From Pirellula sp. (GTDB lineage Bacteria > Planctomycetota > Planctomycetia > Pirellulales > Pirellulaceae): 64,000 nt of DNA. The stretch covers positions 1 through 64,000 of the forward strand of contig JAJTFB010000007.1 of NCBI GenBank assembly GCA_021300015.1, read 5' to 3'. A model generated the notes under the pieces. It had not been told where the DNA came from. It searched no databases and saw only the letters and a program-made list of their open reading frames with translations. Positions 1-7,793 of this stretch are shown one piece after another (position 1 is the stretch's first letter; every line of letters starts with the position of its first letter). The position numbers and the translations under genes were made by a program.

Positions 1-293
1 GTGAGCGACTCGCAATGGGCCTCTTTCATCAAACGCACCGCCTTGGCAGCCACGGAGTCGTAAACGGTATACGACCAAGCCCTACCAAACTCCCACCGCT
101 GGTCTTTACAAAATGCACACACCCCGTCCTGGCGCAAAGGAGCCCCGCACCGCTTGCAACCGCCGTGAATCGGCTCGAGTTGCTCTTGGCAACGACTGCA
201 TAACGACGCGGATGCCTCTTGGATAACCAACCGTCGACACAGCAGACAAGACCTTGGAAATAGCAAATCCAGAAACTGCCGCCATCCTTGCAT
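1..293 (-). CDS. comF: ComF family protein, N-terminal part (cut by window edge)
   Basis: ComF-type proteins pair an N-terminal zinc ribbon with a phosphoribosyltransferase fold and act in DNA uptake or nucleotide metabolism. Only the first 97 codons lie in the window. The visible part has eight cysteines in four pairs (C16/C19, C32/C35, C46/C49, C59/C62), including the CKRCGAPL motif typical of the family, followed by the start of the transferase domain. The ATG at 293 follows GGGAGGGAG at about 302-310. It lies 45 nt after the stop of the quinone-reductase-like gene, so the two are probably co-transcribed. The identification rests on the cysteine pattern; the catalytic PRPP loop is outside the window. 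Confidence 0.8.
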   Translation of the reverse strand, partial: MQGWRQFLDLLFPRSCLLCRRLVIQEASASLCSRCQEQLEPIHGGCKRCGAPLRQDGVCAFCKDQRWEFGRAWSYTVYDSVAAKAVRLMKEAHCESL

Positions 294-338
294 GCGCTGT
301 CTCCCTCCCTAGATGAATCCTGCGCCAATTCCCCTGCC

Positions 339-1349
339 TCAAGTACCCTTGGGATGCTCGATAAGAAGCACGATTTTGCCCTGCAAAACCCCCGATTTGC
401 TGATCGTATTGGACTCCTGGAGTCGGTGGGCTTGAGCGGCCTGATCGAGGGGCAAAACTCGATCGATTTGCGCTCGAAGCTTCCCGGTCTGCATCCAGTG
501 ATTGATGTCCTCGGCCGCCTTGCGCTGGACCTCCGGGGATGCATTGAACATCGCAAATCCCAACACCGAACAGCCTTTGACGTAGAACGGACCGACGGGG
601 AATTCCGGCCTCGCATCGCGACCGGCCATGACGACCATCCGACCGTTGGGAGCCATGGCTCGGACGGCTAAATCAAAATCGGGCTCGCGGAGCGTCTCCC
701 AAAAGACGTCGACGCCTTGCGAAAATTCGCTGAGCAAAACCTCCGAGGCGGATTCCTCGCGATAGAGAATGACTCGATCGGCACCAAGCTGCCTGCATCG
801 CTCCGCTTTTTCCACGCTGCCTGCAGTCGTGACAACCTTGGCCCCGACGGCCTTGGCCATCTGCAAGACCATCGCCCCGACTCCACCGGTCCCGCCTCGT
901 ACGAAAATCGTCTCGCCAGGCTTTAACCTTGCTCGATCGAAAAGCCCTAAATGCGCCGTGATTCCGACCAAAGCGTTGGCGGCAAGATCCTGATCGCTGA
1001 GCGAATCTGGAGAGGCATAAAGCCACACAGGATCGATGACTGCTTGCTCGGCAAACGTTCCTTGACGCCCCATCAAACCTTGATTCGATCCCCAGACGCG
1101 CTGGCCGACTCTCCAATCGCGCACATGCGCACCGACCTCCACGATTCGGCCCGCAAAATCCGAACCGATCACATAAGGGTTCGGCAGAGGCCAAAAATTA
1201 GCCCCGTTGCGAATATAGGTGTCGATCGGATTGACCGAAACCGCGTGAATCTCGACCAAGACCGAATTGTTGTCCAACACCGGCGAAGGTATCTGGCCGA
1301 CTTCAATGCACTCAGGGCCGCCCGTATTTCGAATGTATGCCGCCTTCAT
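339..1349 (-). CDS. zinc-independent MDR family NAD(P)H:quinone oxidoreductase-like protein
   Basis: A 336-residue protein of the medium-chain dehydrogenase/reductase superfamily, most like quinone reductase (QOR) enzymes that use NADPH on quinones or enones. The N-terminal GroES-like domain has the VNPIDTYIRNG motif. The Rossmann fold carries GGTGGVGAMVLQMAKA at about residue 151. The cysteines that bind catalytic zinc in alcohol dehydrogenases are not seen, which fits the quinone-reductase branch. The gene follows the KAS III-like gene by 24 nt and precedes comF by 45 nt, suggesting an operon. The substrate cannot be told from sequence. Confidence 0.85.
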   Translation of the reverse strand: MKAAYIRNTGGPECIEVGQIPSPVLDNNSVLVEIHAVSVNPIDTYIRNGANFWPLPNPYVIGSDFAGRIVEVGAHVRDWRVGQRVWGSNQGLMGRQGTFAEQAVIDPVWLYASPDSLSDQDLAANALVGITAHLGLFDRARLKPGETIFVRGGTGGVGAMVLQMAKAVGAKVVTTAGSVEKAERCRQLGADRVILYREESASEVLLSEFSQGVDVFWETLREPDFDLAVRAMAPNGRMVVMAGRDARPEFPVGPFYVKGCSVLGFAMFNASPEVQRKAAEDINHWMQTGKLRAQIDRVLPLDQAAQAHRLQESNTISKSGVLQGKIVLLIEHPKGT

Positions 1350-1373
1350 CAGAGCCTCGTTGAACGCTTCAAG

Positions 1374-2495
1374 TTACCGAACCAATCCCATTTCAGCCAA
1401 ACCCGCTGATTCACTGGCTTGCTCGACGCTAATCGAACCACCCAGCATGCCTATCATCAGAGAATTGACCCCCGATCCGATCCCGAGCAAAGCTCCTTTG
1501 CGAGATTCGTGCCAGGCTCCAGCCTCGATCGCTTGGCCTAACGCGATCGGCAAGGCCACCGAACCGGTGTTGCCCCATTTGGAAAAAGTTGCAAAGTCGT
1601 TCTCCGGAGCGAGCGAAAGCGTCTCTAAAATGCGACGACGATGCGTCGCACCGACCTGATGGCAAACGCTCTGCTGAATATCCGATCCAACCCACTGCAG
1701 CTCCTCGAGCAACCCGCTATAAGCTTCCTTGCCCGTACTCAGCCCAGCCTCAAGGAGCATCTCGGAGTCGGTATTCATCGTCGGCAACATCGCCGAACCT
1801 GCTTGATCGGTATCGCTTTGGCATAACCCATGATGCTCGGTCCGAGCGATCGCCACGGCCCCTACGAAGTCGCTTCCGCGTCCGACAAATCTCTGACGGT
1901 ACCACTGGGTGTCGGCTAAGAGCCACGCACAACTTCCCGATCCGATCGTCAGGGAGGCAAAGGCGGGTTTGATCGATTGACGCGTCAGATCCCCATCCTG
2001 GACGAGTTGCTCGAGGGTCGCTTTCAAAAGCCCTCGCGAATCCTCGGTGCCGACGACCAAGCCGGCGCGAATGCAACCCGATTCGATAAGCTGCGCGATT
2101 TGCACCGCACCATTGAGCATGCCTAAACAGGCATTGCTCACATCGTAAACCCAAGATCTGGTCGGCAGGCCGAGCAAATGATGGACGCGGCAGGCCGTCG
2201 CCGGTTCGAGAAACTCACGGCACACGCTCGCATGGATCAAACAACCTACATCGTTTGCAGATAGCCCCGATGCCCTGATCGCCATACGACCACTGGCGAC
2301 ACTGCAATCGCTGAGCCTTACTCCCGGGCTCCAGATCCGACGACTCTGGATCCCGCTCATCCCCTCGAGCCGACCCTCGGGGAGCCGCAAACGCTGATAC
2401 TGACTAGACAACTGCTGCTCGATCCACTCCGAGGTGATCTCAACCTCGGGGACCAAGTAGCCGATCGATGCTAGACAAACAGATTCAAATCGCAT
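1374..2495 (-). CDS. 3-oxoacyl-ACP synthase III (FabH/OleA-like) family protein
   Basis: A 373-residue thiolase-fold condensing enzyme. The active-site triad of the KAS III group is visible: Cys123 in the YDVSNACLG motif, a histidine in CHQVGATH (His279 or His285), and Asn309 in GNTGSVALP. The Cys-His-Asn set argues for KAS III or OleA-type acyl condensation rather than a decarboxylating KAS I/II enzyme. No acyl carrier protein, fabD or OleBCD gene lies nearby, so a housekeeping FabH role is uncertain; a side pathway is equally possible. It probably heads the operon with the quinone reductase and comF. The ATG at 2495 gives a normal N-terminus. Confidence 0.8.
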   Translation of the reverse strand: MRFESVCLASIGYLVPEVEITSEWIEQQLSSQYQRLRLPEGRLEGMSGIQSRRIWSPGVRLSDCSVASGRMAIRASGLSANDVGCLIHASVCREFLEPATACRVHHLLGLPTRSWVYDVSNACLGMLNGAVQIAQLIESGCIRAGLVVGTEDSRGLLKATLEQLVQDGDLTRQSIKPAFASLTIGSGSCAWLLADTQWYRQRFVGRGSDFVGAVAIARTEHHGLCQSDTDQAGSAMLPTMNTDSEMLLEAGLSTGKEAYSGLLEELQWVGSDIQQSVCHQVGATHRRRILETLSLAPENDFATFSKWGNTGSVALPIALGQAIEAGAWHESRKGALLGIGSGVNSLMIGMLGGSISVEQASESAGLAEMGLVR

Positions 2496-2727
2496 GGATT
2501 GGAGCCCAACGGATCCGCAGGCAGTTAGCGGTTGAAGGAATTTCTAGGGTTAACAACGCACCGACGGCGACTTTGGTGCACCCTTCGCGGTGCCCGTACC
2601 CGATCGGTAACTCGATCGAACAGAGTATACCGTGAACCGAGGAGCTGGGTGATGATACGGTTCGAAAAGAAAGCCCCCCCACGCCAGGCAAGTGATCTTG
2701 GGCCTGATCCGTTATCCCGTTTTTTTG

Positions 2728-2800
2728 ACCACGGAATACGCGGAATACACGGAAAGGGAGCACAGATTTTAGTGGGTCCTGTTTCCGTGTGTTCGGTGTG
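2728..2800. repeat. Imperfect inverted repeat of the TTCCGTGTG family (copy 1)
   Basis: The left arm at 2728-2754 reads ACCACGGAA followed by two diverged ACGGAA-type units. The right arm at 2783-2800 has TTCCGTGTG then TTCGGTGTG. The arms are partly complementary and could form a hairpin. It belongs to the same family as 2949-3037. Confidence 0.6.
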
Positions 2801-2810
2801 CTCCCCAGCC

Positions 2811-2880
2811 GTAGCCACCTGTCGCCGTAGCCACCTGTCACCAGACGGTGGAAGCTTTACTCGCACACCCACCACCGTTT
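2811..2880. repeat. GTAGCCACCTGTC dispersed element (copy A)
   Basis: Two tandem 16-base units GTAGCCACCTGTCGCC (2811-2826) and GTAGCCACCTGTCACC (2827-2842) are followed by AGACGGTGGAAGC and TTACTCGCAC. The last unit folds: CCACC-T-GTC pairs with GAC-GGTGG around a four-base loop, leaving one T bulged. A close relative with three units lies at 53503-53600. Confidence 0.8.
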
Positions 2881-2948
2881 GGCTTTCTTTGACGCCAATC
2901 CGGTTTGGCAAGTGATCCTGGGGCGGTGCCACTATCCCGTTTTTCTTT

Positions 2949-3037
2949 ACCACAGAACACACGGACCACACGGAAAAAATCCTCTCACCGGTAGGTCATG
3001 CTTCCGTGTGTTCCGTGTGTTCCGTGTGTTCCGTGGT
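2949..3037. repeat. Inverted repeat with TTCCGTGTG tandem units (copy 2)
   Basis: The right part is a 9-base tandem: TTCCGTGTG at 3002, 3011 and 3020, then TTCCGTGGT at 3029-3037. The left arm (2949-2975) is the reverse complement of the last 27 bases (3011-3037) with two mismatches, so a long hairpin with about 35 bases between the arms is possible. The element ends 12 bases beyond the stop codon of the thioesterase gene. Confidence 0.75.
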
Positions 3038-3049
3038 TCCCTGATTTTC

Positions 3050-3508
3050 TTAGTTCCCTGGTTGTCTGGCTTGGAACCTGTCTCTTATGTGCTCTGGGAT
3101 TGGACAAGCGGTCATCTGGTGGGTCCATGAATCGATCCGACCGCAAACCGTGGTGACTCGGCCTATCGCTAGAATCGAGCTTTCCCGACGGATGACATGC
3201 CGATACGTGATACTCGTATTCCCAAGCCGCTCGATCGAGAGATCGATACTGAGTTGGTCTTCGAAGAACGCAGGACTTTTGAAGTCACACGCGCAGTGAA
3301 CACGCGGCCAAGAAACGACCTGAGATTCAGGCGAAGCAATTTCGCTCTGGGTGGGAAAAATCGACCACCCGCAGTGCCGAAACAAAGCGTGCTCGGCCTG
3401 CTCCATGTAGATAAAAAATGACGAGAAGTGAGCGATTCCAGCAGCGTCGGTTTCCGAAAACTCGACGCGCCGCTCCCAAGTAAATATCGGCAGGCTACTC
3501 GCCGACAT
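3050..3508 (-). CDS. YbgC/4-hydroxybenzoyl-CoA thioesterase family hotdog protein
   Basis: A 152-residue single-hotdog-fold acyl-CoA thioesterase candidate. The signature helix region ETDAAGIAHFSSFFIYMEQAE at residues 18-38 matches the family's active-site segment (D-x-x-G-x-x-H/Y), with Asp20 as the likely catalytic residue. Such enzymes hydrolyse short or aromatic acyl-CoA. The ATG at 3508 lies inside the last codons of rpsR (14-base overlap, different frame), so translation is probably coupled to the ribosomal protein gene. No later in-frame ATG would keep the motif. The family call is solid; the substrate is unknown. Confidence 0.8.
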   Translation of the reverse strand: MSASSLPIFTWERRVEFSETDAAGIAHFSSFFIYMEQAEHALFRHCGWSIFPTQSEIASPESQVVSWPRVHCACDFKSPAFFEDQLSIDLSIERLGNTSITYRHVIRRESSILAIGRVTTVCGRIDSWTHQMTACPIPEHIRDRFQARQPGN

Positions 3509-3788
3509 ACGGCATTAATGCCATAAATCGAGCCCGCTTGACTGCTTCTGCAACGGCATGCTGACTGGTCGCCGAGCAACCAGACTTACGCCGACTTACA
3601 ATGCGACCATGACGATTGACCAACTTGGTCAGCAGCTCGATATCTTTGTAGTCCACATACATCGGACGAGGACGCTTGCCATCGACTAGCAAAGGATCCT
3701 TCTTCTTGATTTTGACCTTCACTCGAGTCCGCTTCCGTGCGAACTTCTTGTCTTTCTGAAATTTCGAGGGGTACAGGGTAGTATCCAT
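3495..3788 (-). CDS. rpsR: 30S ribosomal protein bS18
   Basis: A 97-residue bS18 with a long basic N-terminal extension (ARKRTRVKVKIKKKDP). The conserved core VDYKDIELLTKLVNRHGRI and the C-terminal AVAEAVKRARFMALMPYV are clear. The N-terminal CxxC of zinc-binding bS18 forms is absent, while one cysteine is kept in SGCSATSQH, so this looks like a zinc-less form with a residual Cys. The usual neighbours rpsF, ssb and rplI are not adjacent; the gene stands alone with the thioesterase overlapping its 3' end. The ATG at 3788 follows AAAGGAAC about 13 bases upstream on the minus strand (weak). Confidence 0.95.
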   Translation of the reverse strand: MDTTLYPSKFQKDKKFARKRTRVKVKIKKKDPLLVDGKRPRPMYVDYKDIELLTKLVNRHGRIVSRRKSGCSATSQHAVAEAVKRARFMALMPYVGE

Positions 3789-4066
3789 TGGGGGTTAAAA
3801 GGAACGGAAAATCGGTGCATGACCGTCTTGGTTCAGGGCTAAAAATGTAGCCCACCGAAGAGAATTCGACAAGACCCCTTTTACCGCACTCATCGAACCA
3901 CTTCCATAGCACCACCATTGGGGGGGTATTTGGATGGGGGGGAGACACAAGTCCCCATCGGTCCGATGCCCCACAGAAACCTATCCTATACCATCGAATC
4001 ACATCAAAAACACTGGATTTGGAGGAGTTTCAAAGCCCGAGTACCGACCCGACAACCCTCGACTCC

Positions 4067-5527
4067 CTAGAACGTGCTTTTGATCCGCTTGACCTCTTGG
4101 GCCGTCTCGGTCCCCTTGTAATAATCGTCCAGCGGGTAACATCCCGACGGCAGACCGTTCCTCGGTGCGGTGGTGCAATCCGAAAATGTCCTGCAGATGA
4201 GCTTGCGCTCGGAGGACCCTCGAAGCACCGCATCGGTCAAGATTTTGGGATAGGACAGGATGGTTCGACCAAGCCCAACGAAATCGGTCCAGCCTGCACG
4301 GACGTTATGAACCGCCGAGGCAGCTAAATGCTCCTGCAAGTACGAATACCCCGAGCCGACGACCAACATCCGCGGATGCCGCTGCTTGATCTGACGGGTG
4401 ACCTGAAAATGCTTGGCGACCGAAAGCAAAGGGTCCTCGTGCGGTTGATAGCCGTCGGAGGGTGGAAACGCCGCAGGCCTAAGCATATGCGGGGTGTAGT
4501 AAGGACTACCTCCGGTCACGTTGAGCAACTCGACCCCTTCATTGCTTAACCAATCGATGAATTGGTGCGGTTCGCTCAGATCGACCTCCGTGGGTCGATC
4601 TGGATTGATCCCAAAGCCCCATTGGTAAGGGAGCAAATGCTCGTGCATTTTGGGTCGCCCCTGACCAAGCTTTCCGTCGACGGCCGTATCCGGATTGGGT
4701 TCATGAGGAATCGAATCAAAAGCGCTCAAGCGCACTGCGATGCCCAGTCCGGGAACCTCTTTGCGAATTCCTCGCACGATCTCGATCACCATCCGAGCTC
4801 GGTTCTCAAGACTCCCCCCAAAACCGTCTTGACGGGTCCGAGCCGAGAGGAACTCGTGGAGCAAATAACCATGGCAACATTTGATATCGACAAAGTCCGC
4901 GCCGACCTCGTAGGCAAGCTTGGCGGCTTTCACGTAAGCCCCGATCAGTTCCAGGATCTCCGGTTCGGTCAAAACTTGCGCATCGTCTTGGACCCCAAAC
5001 TTCGAATCCAGCAAGGGATGCCGATGGGCCACGCGAGGCTCCCATCGGTGGTGGTCGTTGGGTCGGCAAAATCTTCCGGAATGGGTAAGCTGACAGCCGA
5101 TTACCAAATCGTCGGTATGTCCCCAATGCTCGTGATGGGATTGACGGAGCCCTTCGAGCAACTGCTGAATGCCTAAGCGATTCGATTCGACCAGAATCAA
5201 TTGGTTAGGGTTTGCCCGTCCGTCTGGCCGCACGGCCATCGCTTCGCCTCCCCAAATCAGCTTGGCCCCGGACTCCCCGAACCGCTTCCAACGCCTAAGC
5301 ATCGGCTCGGTGATTCCTCCTGTGGTCGTTCCATCCCAGCCTTCCATTGGCTGGACGGCAATCCGGTTTCCTATCGTGCGAAAGTTCCATGAGCAGGATT
5401 CCATCAACGGGCTGCCGGTGGGTTGATGGACCTGCGTATCCAATGGGATGTCGATCCCTAGCGACTCGACATGCTTGTTGAACTGAGCAGGGGACTTTAG
5501 CGAAGAGAGTTTCGTTAATACGTGCAT
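4067..5527 (-). CDS. Old Yellow Enzyme family NADH:flavin oxidoreductase
   Basis: A 486-residue FMN-dependent TIM-barrel protein of the OYE/2,4-dienoyl-CoA reductase N-terminal type. Visible motifs are the N-terminal RIAVQPMEGWDG, the substrate-binding HSGR, HGYLLHEFLSARTR and a C-terminal phosphate-binding FVGLGRTILSYP. The C-terminal FAD/NAD domain of dienoyl-CoA reductases is missing, but a short cysteine tail (C-X5-C-X11-C) remains. I start at ATG 5527; an upstream start at 5635 would add 36 residues and overlap the end of lgt by 44 bases, and that extension is a low-complexity PKLNPKLIPK tract. It follows lgt by 64 bases. The substrate is unknown. Confidence 0.85.
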   Translation of the reverse strand: MHVLTKLSSLKSPAQFNKHVESLGIDIPLDTQVHQPTGSPLMESCSWNFRTIGNRIAVQPMEGWDGTTTGGITEPMLRRWKRFGESGAKLIWGGEAMAVRPDGRANPNQLILVESNRLGIQQLLEGLRQSHHEHWGHTDDLVIGCQLTHSGRFCRPNDHHRWEPRVAHRHPLLDSKFGVQDDAQVLTEPEILELIGAYVKAAKLAYEVGADFVDIKCCHGYLLHEFLSARTRQDGFGGSLENRARMVIEIVRGIRKEVPGLGIAVRLSAFDSIPHEPNPDTAVDGKLGQGRPKMHEHLLPYQWGFGINPDRPTEVDLSEPHQFIDWLSNEGVELLNVTGGSPYYTPHMLRPAAFPPSDGYQPHEDPLLSVAKHFQVTRQIKQRHPRMLVVGSGYSYLQEHLAASAVHNVRAGWTDFVGLGRTILSYPKILTDAVLRGSSERKLICRTFSDCTTAPRNGLPSGCYPLDDYYKGTETAQEVKRIKSTF

Positions 5528-5533
5528 GATACG

Positions 5534-5579
5534 TTCGGGACTTTGACGTTTCGGGATAAGTTTCGGGTTGAGTTTCGGG
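5534..5579. repeat. TTTCGGG short tandem repeat upstream of the OYE gene
   Basis: TTTCGGG recurs at 5549, 5561 and 5573, exactly 12 bases apart, with a TTCGGG at 5534. It sits between the lgt stop and the preferred OYE start. If the longer OYE frame were translated it would encode a PKL/PK repeat. Confidence 0.6.
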
Positions 5580-5591
5580 ACTATGGATTGC

Positions 5592-6908
5592 CTAGACTGC
5601 AGTCTTGTCGAGATTCTGATCGAGAGCCTGGTCAAGCTGGGACTTGGACGATCCGGACAATGAGTATACCGTTAGGATCGCGCCGAAGAGGATACCGACG
5701 ATGCTGACCCATTGGGCGATACTCAGCTCGGTACCGAACTGTCCCCCTTCGTCGACCCGAACAATCTCTTCGAGGAAACGAAGCACGCCGTAGACGAGCC
5801 AACCTGAACCGAAGACCAGCCCCGGACGCTGGACCCATCGCGGGATCGTCAAACTCCAAAAGCAGAGCAAAAAGCCTGTGATCGATGCATAGATTTGCGA
5901 GGGATGAACCGGCAAACTTCGATTGGGCAGTTCCCGTACCACGGTCCGAACGCGGTCGGTGCGGACAAGGCCCTCGAGCTCCGGTGGGGCGTGCTCGCGC
6001 ATGGCTTGGGCTTGCAACGAAGGTACCTGAGGCACCTGCCCAACTTGGATCGAATCGAGGATTTGGCCCGGCGCGATTCCATTTCGCTGAGCCCAACTTC
6101 CTGGATCGACCGCATCGATCGTCAAGTCTTGACCATCGGTCGACTTGGTATGAATTCCCAAAAGACGGCCCGAGGCGAGTTGATCCATGTAAGCCGGGGC
6201 GCCGCGAGGAAACGCGATCGCAGGCAAACCCGATTCGACGACGCCTCCGTAACAGCATCCGTTCATCAAGCAACCGATCCGACCAAAAGCAAGCCCGATA
6301 AAAAAAGCAGGCACGATCGCGTCGAGCAACGACAAAGGAACCACTTTTTGCAGGAACGTCCAACCGAGAATCCCGGCGATCCCACCGAGGATCGCTCCGT
6401 AGACGACCAACCCACCCTCGGTAAACTGAAGGGCCGTCCAGAGCTTCTCGGAGATCGAGGTACCATCGAGTTCGCTCCACTTTTGGACTATGTAAAAGAG
6501 CCTTGCTCCAAGCAGCCCTCCGACGACGGTCCAAAGGACCAATCCTAGGAAAGACTCTTTAGCCACCCCGAGTTGCAACACGCGACGGTAGGAAATCCCA
6601 ACAGCGGTCAATACTCCGAGCATCATCATCAAACCATAGCCGCGTACGGGTAAGCCCACGACGATCTGGTCGGCCGTCCCGGGAGCAACCTTCGCTTCGA
6701 TCGCAGGAAGGACAAATCCCAAGACCGCCGCACCGATAATCCAATTGAACAGACCTTCGTAAAGAGTCGATGCCCCTTTGGGTTGCTTGTAGCTGTAAAA
6801 AAGGGTGATGCCCAAATAGAGTAGAAGCCCTAGCATCGACCAACTGACCCAACCGAAAAGCGGGAGCGGTCCGACTTCATGCGGAAGATAGAAAAGGGTT
6901 TGCCGCAT
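5592..6908 (-). CDS. lgt: Prolipoprotein diacylglyceryl transferase with inserted PDZ-like domain
   Basis: Lgt moves a diacylglyceryl group from phosphatidylglycerol to the lipobox cysteine of prelipoproteins in the inner membrane. This copy has 438 residues against about 290 in E. coli. Hallmarks are GLVVYGAILGG (166-176), FGRIGCLMNGCCYGG (208-222) and HPSQIYAS (335-342), with at least seven hydrophobic segments. Between the last two hallmarks lie about 100 extra residues (235-333). Part of these (262-290: DLTIDAVDPGSWAQRNGIAP and on) looks like the carboxylate-binding half of a PDZ domain. The start at ATG 6908 is 26 bases after the panC stop. The run purQ-panC-lgt looks like an operon. Confidence 0.93.
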   Translation of the reverse strand: MRQTLFYLPHEVGPLPLFGWVSWSMLGLLLYLGITLFYSYKQPKGASTLYEGLFNWIIGAAVLGFVLPAIEAKVAPGTADQIVVGLPVRGYGLMMMLGVLTAVGISYRRVLQLGVAKESFLGLVLWTVVGGLLGARLFYIVQKWSELDGTSISEKLWTALQFTEGGLVVYGAILGGIAGILGWTFLQKVVPLSLLDAIVPAFFIGLAFGRIGCLMNGCCYGGVVESGLPAIAFPRGAPAYMDQLASGRLLGIHTKSTDGQDLTIDAVDPGSWAQRNGIAPGQILDSIQVGQVPQVPSLQAQAMREHAPPELEGLVRTDRVRTVVRELPNRSLPVHPSQIYASITGFLLCFWSLTIPRWVQRPGLVFGSGWLVYGVLRFLEEIVRVDEGGQFGTELSIAQWVSIVGILFGAILTVYSLSGSSKSQLDQALDQNLDKTAV

Positions 6909-6934
6909 GGAAGCAGTGCTCCTTGGATCTTGAA

Positions 6935-7783
6935 TTAATGAAGGGCGAAAGTGGCATTGTCGATCAAGCGCGTCGTGCCGACCCTCGCGGCGATGATCCC
7001 GACGACCTCCGAGGTGATCGTTTCGATCGGCTCGAGCGTATCGGGATGCACGATGGCAGCATAGTCGATCGAGTCGACAGGGCTCGACTCGAGCTCTTTG
7101 CGCATGAGTTTCTCGATCTGGCGGCCATCGGTGCATCCTTGATGGATCAACATTTCGGCACCCTTCAGAGCGCGCGATAACCCCAGTGCCCGCTGGCGTT
7201 CCGATGGGGAAAGGTAACGATTGCGGCTGCTCATGGCTAGTCCGTCGGATTCGCGGACCGTTTGGCAAGCTTCGATCGCAATGGGCAAGTTCAAGTCGCG
7301 GCACATGGCCCGAATGACTGCGACTTGCTGGTAGTCCTTTCGACCGAAGTACCCCACATGCGCCGGTAGGATCTGAAAGAGCTTGAGCACGATCGTTGCG
7401 ACGCCTCGGAAATGCCCGGGCCGTATCTGCCCCTCCCAAGCTTGAGAGACTCTGGGCGGTTCGACGAACGTCGAATGGTCTTGGGGGTACATCTGCGCGT
7501 CGGTGGGTGTGAAGACCACATCACAGCCGTTCGCAGAGAGCAGCTCCAAGTCGTTTTGGAGCGTCCGGGGGTATTTCTGAAGATCTTCGTTCGGGCCGAA
7601 TTGGGTAGGATTGACGAAAATCGTCGCGATCGCCACATCGCACTGCTGCTTGGCCTTGTGGACCAAGGACAAGTGTCCTTCGTGCAACGCGCCCATGGTT
7701 GGGACGATTCCGATGCGTTTGCCTTGCATGCGCATCTGGTCGACAAGACGGTAGGTCTCCTCGGAGGATGAGAGGACTTTCAT
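6935..7783 (-). CDS. panC: Pantoate--beta-alanine ligase
   Basis: PanC joins pantoate and beta-alanine with ATP to make pantothenate, the coenzyme A precursor, in the cytoplasm. The 282-residue protein has VPTMGALHEGHLSLV (HxGH nucleotidyltransferase motif), IFVNPTQFGPNEDLQKYPR, FGRKDYQQVAVI and MSSRNRYLS, all diagnostic. The ATG at 7783 fits the family N-terminus; an upstream start at 7837 would overlap purQ. It begins 10 bases after the purQ stop and ends 26 bases before lgt. No panB or panD is nearby. Confidence 0.97.
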   Translation of the reverse strand: MKVLSSSEETYRLVDQMRMQGKRIGIVPTMGALHEGHLSLVHKAKQQCDVAIATIFVNPTQFGPNEDLQKYPRTLQNDLELLSANGCDVVFTPTDAQMYPQDHSTFVEPPRVSQAWEGQIRPGHFRGVATIVLKLFQILPAHVGYFGRKDYQQVAVIRAMCRDLNLPIAIEACQTVRESDGLAMSSRNRYLSPSERQRALGLSRALKGAEMLIHQGCTDGRQIEKLMRKELESSPVDSIDYAAIVHPDTLEPIETITSEVVGIIAARVGTTRLIDNATFALH

Positions 7784-7793
7784 GAGGGCTCGC

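Larger units (their letters stand above)
2496..3049. other. Intergenic spacer filled with repeats, no gene seen
   Basis: No convincing coding sequence lies in this 554-base spacer. Two direct copies of a roughly 68-base unit (2687-2754 and 2907-2975) begin with GGCAAGTGATC, share ATCCCGTTTTT, and end with ACCAC-GAA-AC repeats. Between them lies the GTAGCCACCTGTC element (2811-2870). Short ORFs here read through the repeats and have no family signature. The left end must hold the promoter of the KAS III-like gene. Confidence 0.7.

Noticed and set aside
2485-2971. Short frames across the repeat spacer near 2.5-3 kb
   Set aside because: They translate repeat DNA (GGYGDRWLR-like strings) and have no family signature.
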